Source: JABWBR01 sp036741235 (GTDB lineage: Bacteria > Bacteroidota > Bacteroidia > Chitinophagales > Saprospiraceae). From it: a stretch of 64,000 bases of DNA. Positions 8,808-16,561 of this stretch are shown piece after piece (the first letter of the stretch is position 1; each line of letters opens with the position of its first letter). Made by a program: the position numbers and the translations under genes. The stretch covers positions 124,001 through 188,000 of the forward strand of contig DAINSQ010000001.1 of assembly GCA_036741235.1 (NCBI GenBank), given 5' to 3'. Under the pieces are notes generated by a model. That model was not told where the DNA came from. It did no database searches and worked only from the letters and a program-made list of their open reading frames with translations.

Positions 8808-9383
8808 AGTAATAAAACCTGGTGAACAATAATTGACACGGCTAACTTACCAATAAATATAGTTATTAACACATCAAAATAGTAGAAATTGTAAACCATT
8901 AAAAAGCAAGTACTTCAAGGAAGCCGTTTTCCACATGCAAATTGTGGATTAAGGTCAGTAAACAGCCCCGTTTTCAACCGCTTTCCCCAAAACGATGGTT
9001 AATCCCGGGTTATTCCCCATTTTCATGTGAGTTTTACGCTGCATGGAAGTATAAATCATCAGGTTTTCCCCGTAAACTTAACATGTAGATAACCCAAGTA
9101 CCCTTTTCGATTTAATTATCCACACGGTGTACAAAACGGCTATAACGACATGTATATCAATCAATTCACATATGGGAAACATGTTTATAACCTGTTCGAC
9201 AATGGTAAGTGTGCGTTAATAATTTGTAAATCCAATATGTTTTCCACAAATCCACAGCGCTAATAATAAGGGGGGGGAATAAAAAAAAATTATAAAAAAT
9301 TATTACTCCTGATATGACCCTGCGGTGACTTGAGCAACGAACAAAACCGAGTACTTTTGCATTTCGTCACAAAAACAAATCGT
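8808..9383. other. candidate replication origin (DnaA-box cluster with AT-rich stretch)
   Basis: A 576-bp non-coding gap between yedK and heme A synthase. It holds one perfect DnaA box, TTATCCACA (9116-9124), and several one-mismatch boxes: TTTTCCACA (8927-8935 and 9240-9248), TGTGGATTA (8943-8951) and TGTAGATAA (9084-9092). A run of eight G (9270-9277) is followed by an A/T stretch of about 28 bp (about 9278-9305) that could serve as the unwinding element. The cluster continues into the next gene with TTATCCACG (9401-9409), TTATTCACA (10106-10114) and TGTGGATAA (10121-10129). These sites are seen directly; that this is oriC is inferred. Gene orientation around it gives no clear support. Confidence 0.5.
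9330..9359 (+). promoter_or_regulatory. Bacteroidota promoter of heme A synthase
   Basis: TTG (9330-9332), 19 bases, TACTTTTG (9352-9359). This is a full -33/-7 consensus match 25 bp before the ATG at 9384. It shows that the upstream in-frame TTG at 9330 is a promoter element and not the start codon. Confidence 0.7.
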
Positions 9384-10463
9384 ATGGATACCGTATCAGC
9401 TTATCCACGCATCATAAAATATTGGTTGCTTGCCGGCATATTCCTGGTTTTCATGCAGGTTGTCATTGGAGGAATCACGCGTTTGACCGGTTCCGGCTTG
9501 TCAATTACCAAATGGGAAATTGTTACAGGCACATTCCCGCCTGTAACGGCGGATCAGTGGGAGGCGGCATTCGAGCTCTACAAAGCTACTCCGCAGTATC
9601 ACAAAATTAACAAGGGGATGAGCATGGGGGAATTCAAGTTCATCTATTTCTGGGAATACTTTCACAGGTTGTGGGCCCGGATGATGGGATTTGTTTTTTT
9701 GATTCCCTTTCTGATCTTCTGGCGCAAAGGTTGGATCGACAGGCTGCTAATGCGACGGCTTGGGATAGTCGTATTACTTGCAGCATTAGCGGCTGCTTTT
9801 GGCTGGATTATGGTGGCTAGCGGATTGATTCATCGTCCCTGGGTGAATGCTTACAAGCTTACCCTTCACCTGGGCATTGCGCTGGCTGTTTTTGGATATT
9901 TGGTATGGACAACCATTGGCGTTTGGCTACCGCAACGACCGGCTTACGCTTATGAAGGGCTTAGCCGAAAGTGGCCGAATACGCTTTTCGGCGTTTTGAT
10001 CATACAAATATTATTGGGCGGGGTCATGTCGGGCATGAAAGCCGGTTTATCGTATCCCACATGGCCGGATATGCACGGGGAGTTTATTCCCGGCATATTG
10101 ACAGATTATTCACAATGGAATGTGGATAACTTTGTGGAATACGATAAAACCCCATTTATGCCTGCACTTGTGCAGGTATTACATCGAAATACAGCTTACG
10201 TATTCACAATCATAACGTTATGGTTTTCTTTTCTGGCTTTAAGGCGGCCTGTTAGCGGGTTGCTAAAGTTGGGAATTGCGATGTTAATAACATTGTTAAT
10301 AACTCAGGTTTTGTTAGGAATATTCACGCTTATAAACAGCATAGGCATCATACCCGTTGGTTTGGGCGTATTGCACCAGGCAGTTGCCATTCTGCTATTG
10401 GCAGTGGTTATTTTCATCAAATACCAGATGGGCGGCGCTGTTAATCAAACACAGCCACGATAA
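9384..10463 (+). CDS. ctaA: heme A synthase (COX15/CtaA family)
   Basis: A 359-residue membrane protein that oxidises the C8 methyl of heme O to make heme A for aa3-type cytochrome oxidases. It shows about eight membrane segments in two four-helix halves. Conserved blocks are VVIGGITRLTGSGLSITKWE near residue 25, EYFHRLWARMMGF near 95 with a heme-ligand His, ASGLIHRPWVNAYKLTLHLGIAL near 145-170, GGVMSGMKAGLSYPTWPDM in the second half, and VLHRNTAYVF and LGVLHQAVAI with further His ligands. This is the COX15 (type 2) form. The 3' end overlaps the convergent hydrolase gene by 23 bp. Confidence 0.93.
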   Translation: MDTVSAYPRIIKYWLLAGIFLVFMQVVIGGITRLTGSGLSITKWEIVTGTFPPVTADQWEAAFELYKATPQYHKINKGMSMGEFKFIYFWEYFHRLWARMMGFVFLIPFLIFWRKGWIDRLLMRRLGIVVLLAALAAAFGWIMVASGLIHRPWVNAYKLTLHLGIALAVFGYLVWTTIGVWLPQRPAYAYEGLSRKWPNTLFGVLIIQILLGGVMSGMKAGLSYPTWPDMHGEFIPGILTDYSQWNVDNFVEYDKTPFMPALVQVLHRNTAYVFTIITLWFSFLALRRPVSGLLKLGIAMLITLLITQVLLGIFTLINSIGIIPVGLGVLHQAVAILLLAVVIFIKYQMGGAVNQTQPR

Positions 10464-11775
10464 CGCCGTCGGTTTCAGATCGCAGGTTGGGGACAGCCAT
10501 GCTGCGACCGTTGAATTCCATTTTAATGCTTGCGGGCAACGCAGTAGGAATATAATAATCGACTCCGGTGAGGAAGGCCTGCAGGAAGTTGAAGGCGGCA
10601 TGTGTATTTCCGCTGGTTTGATTATCGCCGTTGTCGTATAGGAAAAATGCGATAGTAGTTCTTTCTGCGCTGGCGTATTGATTGGTTGCCAGATTAAAAT
10701 TATTCACCATCAACTGATCACGTTGTTCGACAACGGCCTGGTTGGCTGAAAATACAGCTAAGACCGATTGGTTATCATTTTTGGGTATGCCTGCCAGCAA
10801 GAGGCCGGCCAATGAAGTTGGCGGTGGGAACGTACGCAAATACACCTGGCGGTTGCTGCGGGTGAACGGCTCGCGATAATAGTGGATGGGGCGATCGCCG
10901 GCAGTAGTAGTTCGCACAAAGAATTCGTAGTAAGTTGCTTTAGCTGCCGGCCACGGGCCCCAGTTGCCATTGGCGTCGGCGGCGAGTACAGCGTCGGGAG
11001 TAGTTGATTTGCGATTGCCGGTGGCGGCGTCGAGCGAATAAATAGTGATGGTAGCGCCGGCCTGAGGGGCATTTTCGCCAAGCGTAACTACCCGGCCTGA
11101 TAATTCGACCTCGTCTTCAGCAGTGATTGCTGTAGTAACAGGTAATTGATCGCCGTTAAAAAATTTGAACATAGTTTCAAAAGTAGCCGGTCCGGTAGCT
11201 ACTTGATAGTGATCGAGGTTGGGCAATTGCACATTGGTTGCGCCAGGAATATCGGCGCTTTGTACCACTTTGTCGCCATCCGACCATACATTGAGCGTCG
11301 GGATACTGCCATTGGGACCTGCAGGCCCCGACTGGGCGGAGCTGCCGAGGTGGGCATATCGCTCTACTTTAGCTGCCCGGGAAGCGTCTGCGAGGAAATT
11401 GTAGCCCAATCCGCCGCCGGCAGAGTGACCAACCAGGTTCACTTTAGTTGCACCGGTATTGGCCAATACATTATCTATAAACAAGTTGAGTTGTTGTACT
11501 GCTGCGTCCTGAGTACCAAGTGTATTCCAGTCAAATACAAAAAGCCCCGCCGAGCAATAATCATTGGATTCAAAGCGCTGTACCTGGGCCGCGTAGGTAT
11601 CGCCCGAAGCGAGAAAACCGTGTACAAAGACAATGGGGGTCAGCGTCGAATCACAGGCGGGCACGACAGGCATGCTGTCGTCGTCGTCCTTTTTGCAAGA
11701 GGTAGCGCTCAATAAGGAAAAAGCAAACAGCAGCATGCTCCACAACAAAGCTGAACGGAAAGAAATTGCAGACAT
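10441..11775 (-). CDS. exported lipoprotein alpha/beta hydrolase (lipase-like)
   Basis: A 444-residue protein. A leader with a lipobox-like LLSATSC (Cys near residue 27), followed by the acidic tail KKDDDD, indicates a lipoprotein. Residues about 45-215 carry an alpha/beta hydrolase fold: PIVFVHGFLASGDTY is the oxyanion-hole strand, NLVGHSAGGGLGYNFL the nucleophile elbow with Ser, and a candidate His lies in LPNLDHYQVATG. A segment near 225-310 (ELSGRVVTLGENAPQAGATI) looks like a carboxypeptidase-regulatory or Ig-like beta domain. The rest is beta-rich. It resembles secreted triacylglycerol lipases; the natural ester is unknown. It lies downstream of a terminator, so it is probably transcribed alone. 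Confidence 0.75.
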   Translation of the reverse strand: MSAISFRSALLWSMLLFAFSLLSATSCKKDDDDSMPVVPACDSTLTPIVFVHGFLASGDTYAAQVQRFESNDYCSAGLFVFDWNTLGTQDAAVQQLNLFIDNVLANTGATKVNLVGHSAGGGLGYNFLADASRAAKVERYAHLGSSAQSGPAGPNGSIPTLNVWSDGDKVVQSADIPGATNVQLPNLDHYQVATGPATFETMFKFFNGDQLPVTTAITAEDEVELSGRVVTLGENAPQAGATITIYSLDAATGNRKSTTPDAVLAADANGNWGPWPAAKATYYEFFVRTTTAGDRPIHYYREPFTRSNRQVYLRTFPPPTSLAGLLLAGIPKNDNQSVLAVFSANQAVVEQRDQLMVNNFNLATNQYASAERTTIAFFLYDNGDNQTSGNTHAAFNFLQAFLTGVDYYIPTALPASIKMEFNGRSMAVPNLRSETDGVIVAVFD

Positions 11776-11801
11776 AGACTTAGCGGGTTAAGTGAAAAGA
11801 T

Positions 11802-11849
11802 AAAAAAAAGAGGCCGCCCCTGATTACCAGCCAAAAGAGGTAGCCTCTT
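11802..11849 (-). terminator. terminator after the acyl-CoA dehydrogenase gene
   Basis: Read on the minus strand, AAGAGGC (11849-11843) and GCCTCTT (11814-11808) are inverted repeats, followed by a run of T (11809-11802). A smaller hairpin lies within the loop. It would end the acyl-CoA dehydrogenase transcript 32 bp after its stop. Confidence 0.55.
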
Positions 11850-11880
11850 ATCGAGGATAAGATAGTTAAAATAGTTTAAA

Positions 11881-13380
11881 TTATTTAAGGAAAGACTGGA
11901 GTTTCATCGCCACTCCCATATCGCCTTTCACTTTAATTTTTCCGCTCATAAAAGCCATCATCGGGTTGAGATCGCCGCTCATCATGGCTTCGAGGTCTTC
12001 CAGTTTGACGCTTACGGTACAATCGGCGTCATTATCGTCGGTGCTGACAATATTACTATCGCCTGTACCGTCGAGCCGGATTTTCTGGTCGCCAAAATCG
12101 AATTTCAGCGAGGAGCCTAGCGCTGTTGCACTGGCGGCCCTGGTTTTAATCGCATTCAGCGTTGATTCGAAACTCATATTGGAATCGTTTTTTAGTGGAT
12201 GAATAGTCGGTGCGTTATTGACCGCATCGTAATTTACGTCGTCAATGACCATTTTTGCAATGATTTCGCGCATGATTTCAGAGGTGCCGCCGCCGATAGT
12301 ACCAATTCGGCTATCGCGAAACATGCGGGCGATTTTGAATTCTTCCATATAGCCATAACCGCCGAAGCATTGCAGGCACTGGGTCATGACGCGGTCGCTG
12401 AGCTCGGTAGCCAACAATTTAGCCATCGAGCTCTCCTTTACTGCATATTGGCCGTCGGCTTGCAAGCGGCAGCAATGATACACAAAATACCTGGTTGCTT
12501 CGATTTCGGCGGCCATTTGTGCGATGCGATGCCGCAGCACTTGGAATTTATTGATTTTTCGGCCAAAAGCTTCTCTTTCGCTCATGTACTGAAGCGTATA
12601 TTCCAGTGCGTGTTGGCTGGCTGAAACGGCGCAAATAGCCCCTGACAATCGCTCGAGTTGCAGACCGCCCATCAGGTAAAAAAAGCCCTGTCCTTCTTGT
12701 CCGATGAGGTTTTCCACAGGCACTTGCACATCGTCAAAATGCAGTTCTGCGGTATCGCTGGCATGCCAACCCAGCTTAGTAAGCTTATTGGCCGATACGC
12801 CGGGGGCATTCCTGTCTATTACCAACAGGCTAACGCCATTTATGCCTGCGCCGGGATCAGTTTTCACTACTGCCACCAGGAAATCTCCGTACACGCCGCT
12901 GGTAATAAAGGTTTTTGTGCCGTTAACGATGTAATAGTCGCCGCTGCGAATAGCTTTGGTTTGTATATTAGCCACATCTGAGCCTGCGCCGGGTTCAGTG
13001 ATAGCAATACTGCAAATCCATTCACCGCTGATGGCTTTTGCGAGGTATTTTTCTTTCAGAAAGTCGGAGCCATGTCTATGCAGATAAGGGGAAGCCATAT
13101 ATTGTTGCACACAGGGCGTTATCGTAAAACCGCCTGAAAAACAGCGGGCTATTTCTTCCAGGAATACGACGGAATAGAAAAAATCGGCGTCGGCGCCGCC
13201 GTATTGACCAGGGTAGTTTAGCCCCAGATAACCCTGATCGCCAAATTTCTTCCATAGCGATTTCGGGATTTGTTCGTTGGCCTCCCATTCATCTATGTGC
13301 GGTATCACCTCTCGCTGGAGAAAGCTGCGAAGGCCCTGCCGAAACAATTCGTGTTCGTCGCTAAAATAATACGATTTCAT
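11881..13380 (-). CDS. acyl-CoA dehydrogenase fused to a C-terminal SCP2 sterol-carrier domain
   Basis: A 499-residue protein. Residues 1 to about 385 form a complete acyl-CoA dehydrogenase: AITEPGAGSDVANIQT and YYIVNGTKTFITSG in the FAD/substrate region, REAFGRKINKFQVLRH, then QCFGGYGYMEE and RDSRIGTIGGGTSEIMREII at the end of the domain. The remaining 100 residues (NMSFESTLNAIKTRA to DLNPMMAFMSGKIKVKGDMGVAMKLQSFL) are an SCP2 lipid-binding domain. It should oxidise an acyl-CoA to the enoyl-CoA in the cytoplasm, and the SCP2 part may bind a long or branched acyl chain. An operator-like repeat shared with the TetR gene lies 49 bp upstream. ACAD-SCP2 fusion is unusual. Confidence 0.88.
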   Translation of the reverse strand: MKSYYFSDEHELFRQGLRSFLQREVIPHIDEWEANEQIPKSLWKKFGDQGYLGLNYPGQYGGADADFFYSVVFLEEIARCFSGGFTITPCVQQYMASPYLHRHGSDFLKEKYLAKAISGEWICSIAITEPGAGSDVANIQTKAIRSGDYYIVNGTKTFITSGVYGDFLVAVVKTDPGAGINGVSLLVIDRNAPGVSANKLTKLGWHASDTAELHFDDVQVPVENLIGQEGQGFFYLMGGLQLERLSGAICAVSASQHALEYTLQYMSEREAFGRKINKFQVLRHRIAQMAAEIEATRYFVYHCCRLQADGQYAVKESSMAKLLATELSDRVMTQCLQCFGGYGYMEEFKIARMFRDSRIGTIGGGTSEIMREIIAKMVIDDVNYDAVNNAPTIHPLKNDSNMSFESTLNAIKTRAASATALGSSLKFDFGDQKIRLDGTGDSNIVSTDDNDADCTVSVKLEDLEAMMSGDLNPMMAFMSGKIKVKGDMGVAMKLQSFLK

Positions 13381-13428
13381 ACCTGGAGCGCAATGATTTA
13401 GGTTTTTGAGTTTAAAAAGCAGTTGAAA

Positions 13429-13447
13429 ATTAGAACAAAAAATCTAA
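13429..13447. promoter_or_regulatory. operator-like inverted repeat, copy 1
   Basis: ATTAGAACAAAAAATCTAA. Including the next base (13448) the arms are ATTAGA and TCTAAT with 8 bp between. The same 19 bp occurs at 28030-28048, upstream of the TetR gene. It is a probable binding site for that repressor. Confidence 0.6.
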
Positions 13448-13478
13448 TTCAAGATAAAAAAAATACTTTTCAAGCAAA

Positions 13479-14276
13479 TCAGGATTTAACCGGTTTTAAT
13501 TCCCCCTGGGCAATTGCCATTAGCCAACTGGTAGGCAAACGTTTCACCAGTTTGTGCAGCAAGTGGAAAAAGCGATTGGGGATAATCATGGTTTGTCGTT
13601 GTTGCATAGCGCGATAAGCTTCCCTTGCAACAAAATCGGGGGTTACGGTCATCCACGATGAAAAAGTACGGGTAGCCGACATACCTGCGGTAGCTTGAAA
13701 GCCTGTATTTTTGGTAGATGTAGGGCATACCACGGTAATACGCACACTAGACCCGCTTTGTTGAAGTTCGCGGTTGAGCGCCATACTAAATTGGAGTACA
13801 AAGCTTTTCGTAGCGCCGTAAGTTGCGATCAGCGGGTTGGGTTGAAATGCGGATATAGAAGAAAAATTAATAATATATCCTTCGTCTATTTCCATCATAT
13901 CTCTGAGCGCCAGCCGGTTGAGTTGGTAAAGTGAGAGTACATTGAGCTGAATCATTTCGAGCTCGCGGTGTGTGTCAAGTTCCCAAACATGGCCATAGGA
14001 GCCGAAGCCGGCGCAGTTGACTAGAACATTGATATGACTTGTGCGCTGCAGAGCCCAGCCGTAAACGGCGTCGGCGGCGTCGGGCAGGGTGAGATCGATT
14101 GCGTAAATCAGGACATCCACTCGGGGAAAAAGGGCGACGAGTTGTTCGCGGGCAGCGTTTAATTCGTCGGCGGGTTTGGCCGCCAGCACCAGGCGATAGC
14201 CATCGCGGGCAAAAAGTTTGGCCAGTTCGAAGCCTATCCCGCTTGAACCGCCGGTGATAAGTACAGTTTTTGGCAT
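13479..14276 (-). CDS. SDR family oxidoreductase (DltE/YqjQ-like)
   Basis: A 265-residue classical short-chain dehydrogenase. The NAD(P)-binding motif ITGGSSGIGFELA is at residues 6-18, the structural NCAGFG at about 85-90, and the catalytic residues in NFSSISAFQPNPLIATYGATK (Ser near 147, Tyr near 159, Lys near 163). C-terminal sequence lies close to SDRs that act on hydroxy or keto lipids. It is the last gene of the leftward group SDR-ACS-SDR-ALDH-SDR, 5 bp after the aldehyde dehydrogenase stop, so it probably interconverts an alcohol and a carbonyl on the same substrate. Confidence 0.85.
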   Translation of the reverse strand: MPKTVLITGGSSGIGFELAKLFARDGYRLVLAAKPADELNAAREQLVALFPRVDVLIYAIDLTLPDAADAVYGWALQRTSHINVLVNCAGFGSYGHVWELDTHRELEMIQLNVLSLYQLNRLALRDMMEIDEGYIINFSSISAFQPNPLIATYGATKSFVLQFSMALNRELQQSGSSVRITVVCPTSTKNTGFQATAGMSATRTFSSWMTVTPDFVAREAYRAMQQRQTMIIPNRFFHLLHKLVKRLPTSWLMAIAQGELKPVKS

Positions 14277-14281
14277 AAGTG

Positions 14282-15715
14282 TCAGGTTAGTTTATAGAAA
14301 AATTTGCCCAATTTCAGCGTGAATTTTGAGAAAGGCGGAAACAGCGGGCTCAATGTGCCCAGATAACGTCTGATGATACTTCGCTCATTCGAAAATGACT
14401 CGAAACCGTGGTAGCCCAGCGATTTTCCGATACCGCTATTGTTCACACCGCCGAAAGGCAAATCGGTATTGCTGAAGCCGAGGTTATAGTCATTAATACA
14501 AGAGGTACCGGCAGAAGTATGTTTTAAAATGTAATCAATATGCCGGTTGCTACTGCTGGCGATATACATAGTAAGTGGTTTCGGGCGTCTATTGACGATA
14601 GCGAGCGCCTGGTCAAGGTGGTCGTAAGTTAGCACAGGCAAAACCGGACCGAAAATTTCCTCTTCCATGATACTCATAGTTTCAGTTATACCGGTAAGCA
14701 GGGTTGGTTCAATATAGCGATCCTGCTCATCATAGGAATTGCCCATTTCCACTGTTGCGCCTTTGGATACAGCGTCGTCGATCAGTTGTTTAACGCGTTG
14801 AAAATTGCGAACATTGACCATTCTGGCCAGATCCTGAGATGTTTTAATACCTGAATTATTGGGGTTATAGTATTGGTTTACTGCTTTTTTGAAAGCAGTT
14901 GTAAAAGCCGGGAGTTTGGCTGTGGGTAGCAGCACATAATCGGGGGCAATGCAGGTTTGGCCGTTGTTCATCAATTTCGCCCAGGCAATTTTGGCGGCAT
15001 GTGATGTTATGTTGGCGGTATCATCTATGATCACAGGTGATTTGCCGCCTAATTCAAGCGTTATGGAAGCCAGGTGTTTGGCTGCGGCAGCCATAACAAT
15101 TTTCCCCACATGGGGGCTGCCTGTGAAATGAATATGGTTGAAAGGCATATCCAGCAAGGCTTGCGCCGTTTGCACATCTCCTTCGACTACCGCTACTTCT
15201 TTTTCATCAAACAGTTGTTGGACTGTTTTTTTAATAAATGCAGAAGTGTGTGGAGCAAGTTCGGACGGTTTAATAATCACCGCATTACCTGCGGCAATGG
15301 CATAGGCCAGGGGGCCGAATGCCAGATTTACGGGGTAATTCCAGGGAGAAATGATTAGCGCCTGGCCTTTGGGTTCGCACAGAATATATGAGCCTGTGCC
15401 TGCCAGCGGGAGTAATGTCGATACGCTTTTGGGCTGCATCCAATGACGAAGGTTGCGGCAGATATATCGGATCTGGCTTTGTACTACGCCTATTTCAGTA
15501 AGAAAAACTTCTGCTTCTGGTTTGTGAAAATCGGCGTTCATCGCTTCGCAAAGCGCCTTAAAGTTGCCGTCGTCGAGCAGGTAGGCTTCCAGTTTTTTCA
15601 GTTTGCGAATACGCTGGGCGGCTGTCGTCAATTTAAGTTCTTGCAGATGGGCTTGCTGGAGCGCGAAGATCCGCCGGATGGATTGATCGGTAGTGTTTGT
15701 AGTAGTTGCGGTCAT
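14282..15715 (-). CDS. aldehyde dehydrogenase, class 3 / fatty-aldehyde type
   Basis: A 477-residue NAD(P)-dependent aldehyde dehydrogenase. LIISPWNYPVNLAFGPL and AGNAVIIKPSELAPHTS mark the cofactor site, GKIVMAAAAKH and TLELGGKSPVII contain the catalytic Glu, and NNGQTCIAPDYVLL contains the catalytic Cys. MEEEIFGPVLPVL and LPFGGVNNSGIGKSLGYHGFESF complete the core. The short N-terminus and hydrophobic C-terminal tail (FPPFSKFTLKLGKFFYKLT) match class 3 fatty-aldehyde dehydrogenases, some of which are membrane-attached. Next to an acyl-CoA synthetase, its probable role is oxidising an aliphatic aldehyde to the acid that is then activated to a CoA ester. Confidence 0.9.
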   Translation of the reverse strand: MTATTTNTTDQSIRRIFALQQAHLQELKLTTAAQRIRKLKKLEAYLLDDGNFKALCEAMNADFHKPEAEVFLTEIGVVQSQIRYICRNLRHWMQPKSVSTLLPLAGTGSYILCEPKGQALIISPWNYPVNLAFGPLAYAIAAGNAVIIKPSELAPHTSAFIKKTVQQLFDEKEVAVVEGDVQTAQALLDMPFNHIHFTGSPHVGKIVMAAAAKHLASITLELGGKSPVIIDDTANITSHAAKIAWAKLMNNGQTCIAPDYVLLPTAKLPAFTTAFKKAVNQYYNPNNSGIKTSQDLARMVNVRNFQRVKQLIDDAVSKGATVEMGNSYDEQDRYIEPTLLTGITETMSIMEEEIFGPVLPVLTYDHLDQALAIVNRRPKPLTMYIASSSNRHIDYILKHTSAGTSCINDYNLGFSNTDLPFGGVNNSGIGKSLGYHGFESFSNERSIIRRYLGTLSPLFPPFSKFTLKLGKFFYKLT

Positions 15716-15738
15716 GTTATGAAGCGTGTTTAATTGAT

Positions 15739-16548
15739 CTAATCAACGCCAAAAGCTTTTAGCAAAAATTCATCGTATCGCTGGGGCATTAGTCTGGCCA
15801 AAACGTCTACAATCCAGGCTTCTTTTCCTATCAGCACTCTTTTTTTTCGGCTTCGGATGCCGTTAATAATTTGTCTGGCAGCTTCAGCGCTTGAAATTTT
15901 GGCCACCTGATCGAATCGCCTCACCAGTTTGTCTTTCATGGCGGTATTATCTGTTTGAATATGGCGAACGATATTCGTTTTGATGGCGCCAGGATGGACT
16001 GATATGGCATTAACCCGAGTGCGGTGCAATTCTTGTCGTAATGTTTCAGTAAACCCCCTCACGGCAAATTTTGTTGCCACATACGGCCCCTGCCCGGCGT
16101 AGCCCACCAGTCCGAAGGCGCTGCTAATATTCACGACAGCGGCTTCAGTTCTTTTCTTGAGTTCGGGTAGAAAAGCTTTTGTAAAATAAACGACGCCCCA
16201 GAAATTTACACCGAAGATAGATTCAAAGGCCTCTAGCGATGTTTGATCAATAGTTTGGTGTTCGAGTGCGATACCTGCATTATTGATCAGCAGATCAACC
16301 TGGCCAAAACGCTCCATCACTTGTGCAGCAAAGCGATCGACGGCCGAATAGTCGGAGACATCAAAAACGTCAGACCAGGCTTTGCCGCCTTGATGCTCGA
16401 TGATTTGCAACGTATCCGATAGGTTATCGGCGTTCCAATCGCAAATGGCCACTGCTGCTCCGAGTGAAGACAACTGGGCGGCCAGTTCCCTGCCCATTCC
16501 CGAGCCTGCGCCTGTGATAACGGCCACTTTACCGCGAAAATCTTTCAT
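15739..16548 (-). CDS. SDR family oxidoreductase
   Basis: A 269-residue classical SDR with ITGAGSGMGRELA (residues 12-24), LLINNAGIAL (about 86-95) and VNISSAFGLVGYAGQGPYVATK (Ser near 140, Tyr near 153, Lys near 157). HPGAIKTNIVRHI is the usual post-catalytic segment. The C-terminus (KKRVLIGKEAWIVDVLARLMPQRY) resembles membrane-associated SDRs that act on hydrophobic alcohols. It lies 13 bp after the acyl-CoA synthetase stop in the same transcript, so an alcohol or ketone dehydrogenase role in the lipid pathway is likely. Confidence 0.85.
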   Translation of the reverse strand: MKDFRGKVAVITGAGSGMGRELAAQLSSLGAAVAICDWNADNLSDTLQIIEHQGGKAWSDVFDVSDYSAVDRFAAQVMERFGQVDLLINNAGIALEHQTIDQTSLEAFESIFGVNFWGVVYFTKAFLPELKKRTEAAVVNISSAFGLVGYAGQGPYVATKFAVRGFTETLRQELHRTRVNAISVHPGAIKTNIVRHIQTDNTAMKDKLVRRFDQVAKISSAEAARQIINGIRSRKKRVLIGKEAWIVDVLARLMPQRYDEFLLKAFGVD

Positions 16549-16561
16549 ACCTATTTATCAT

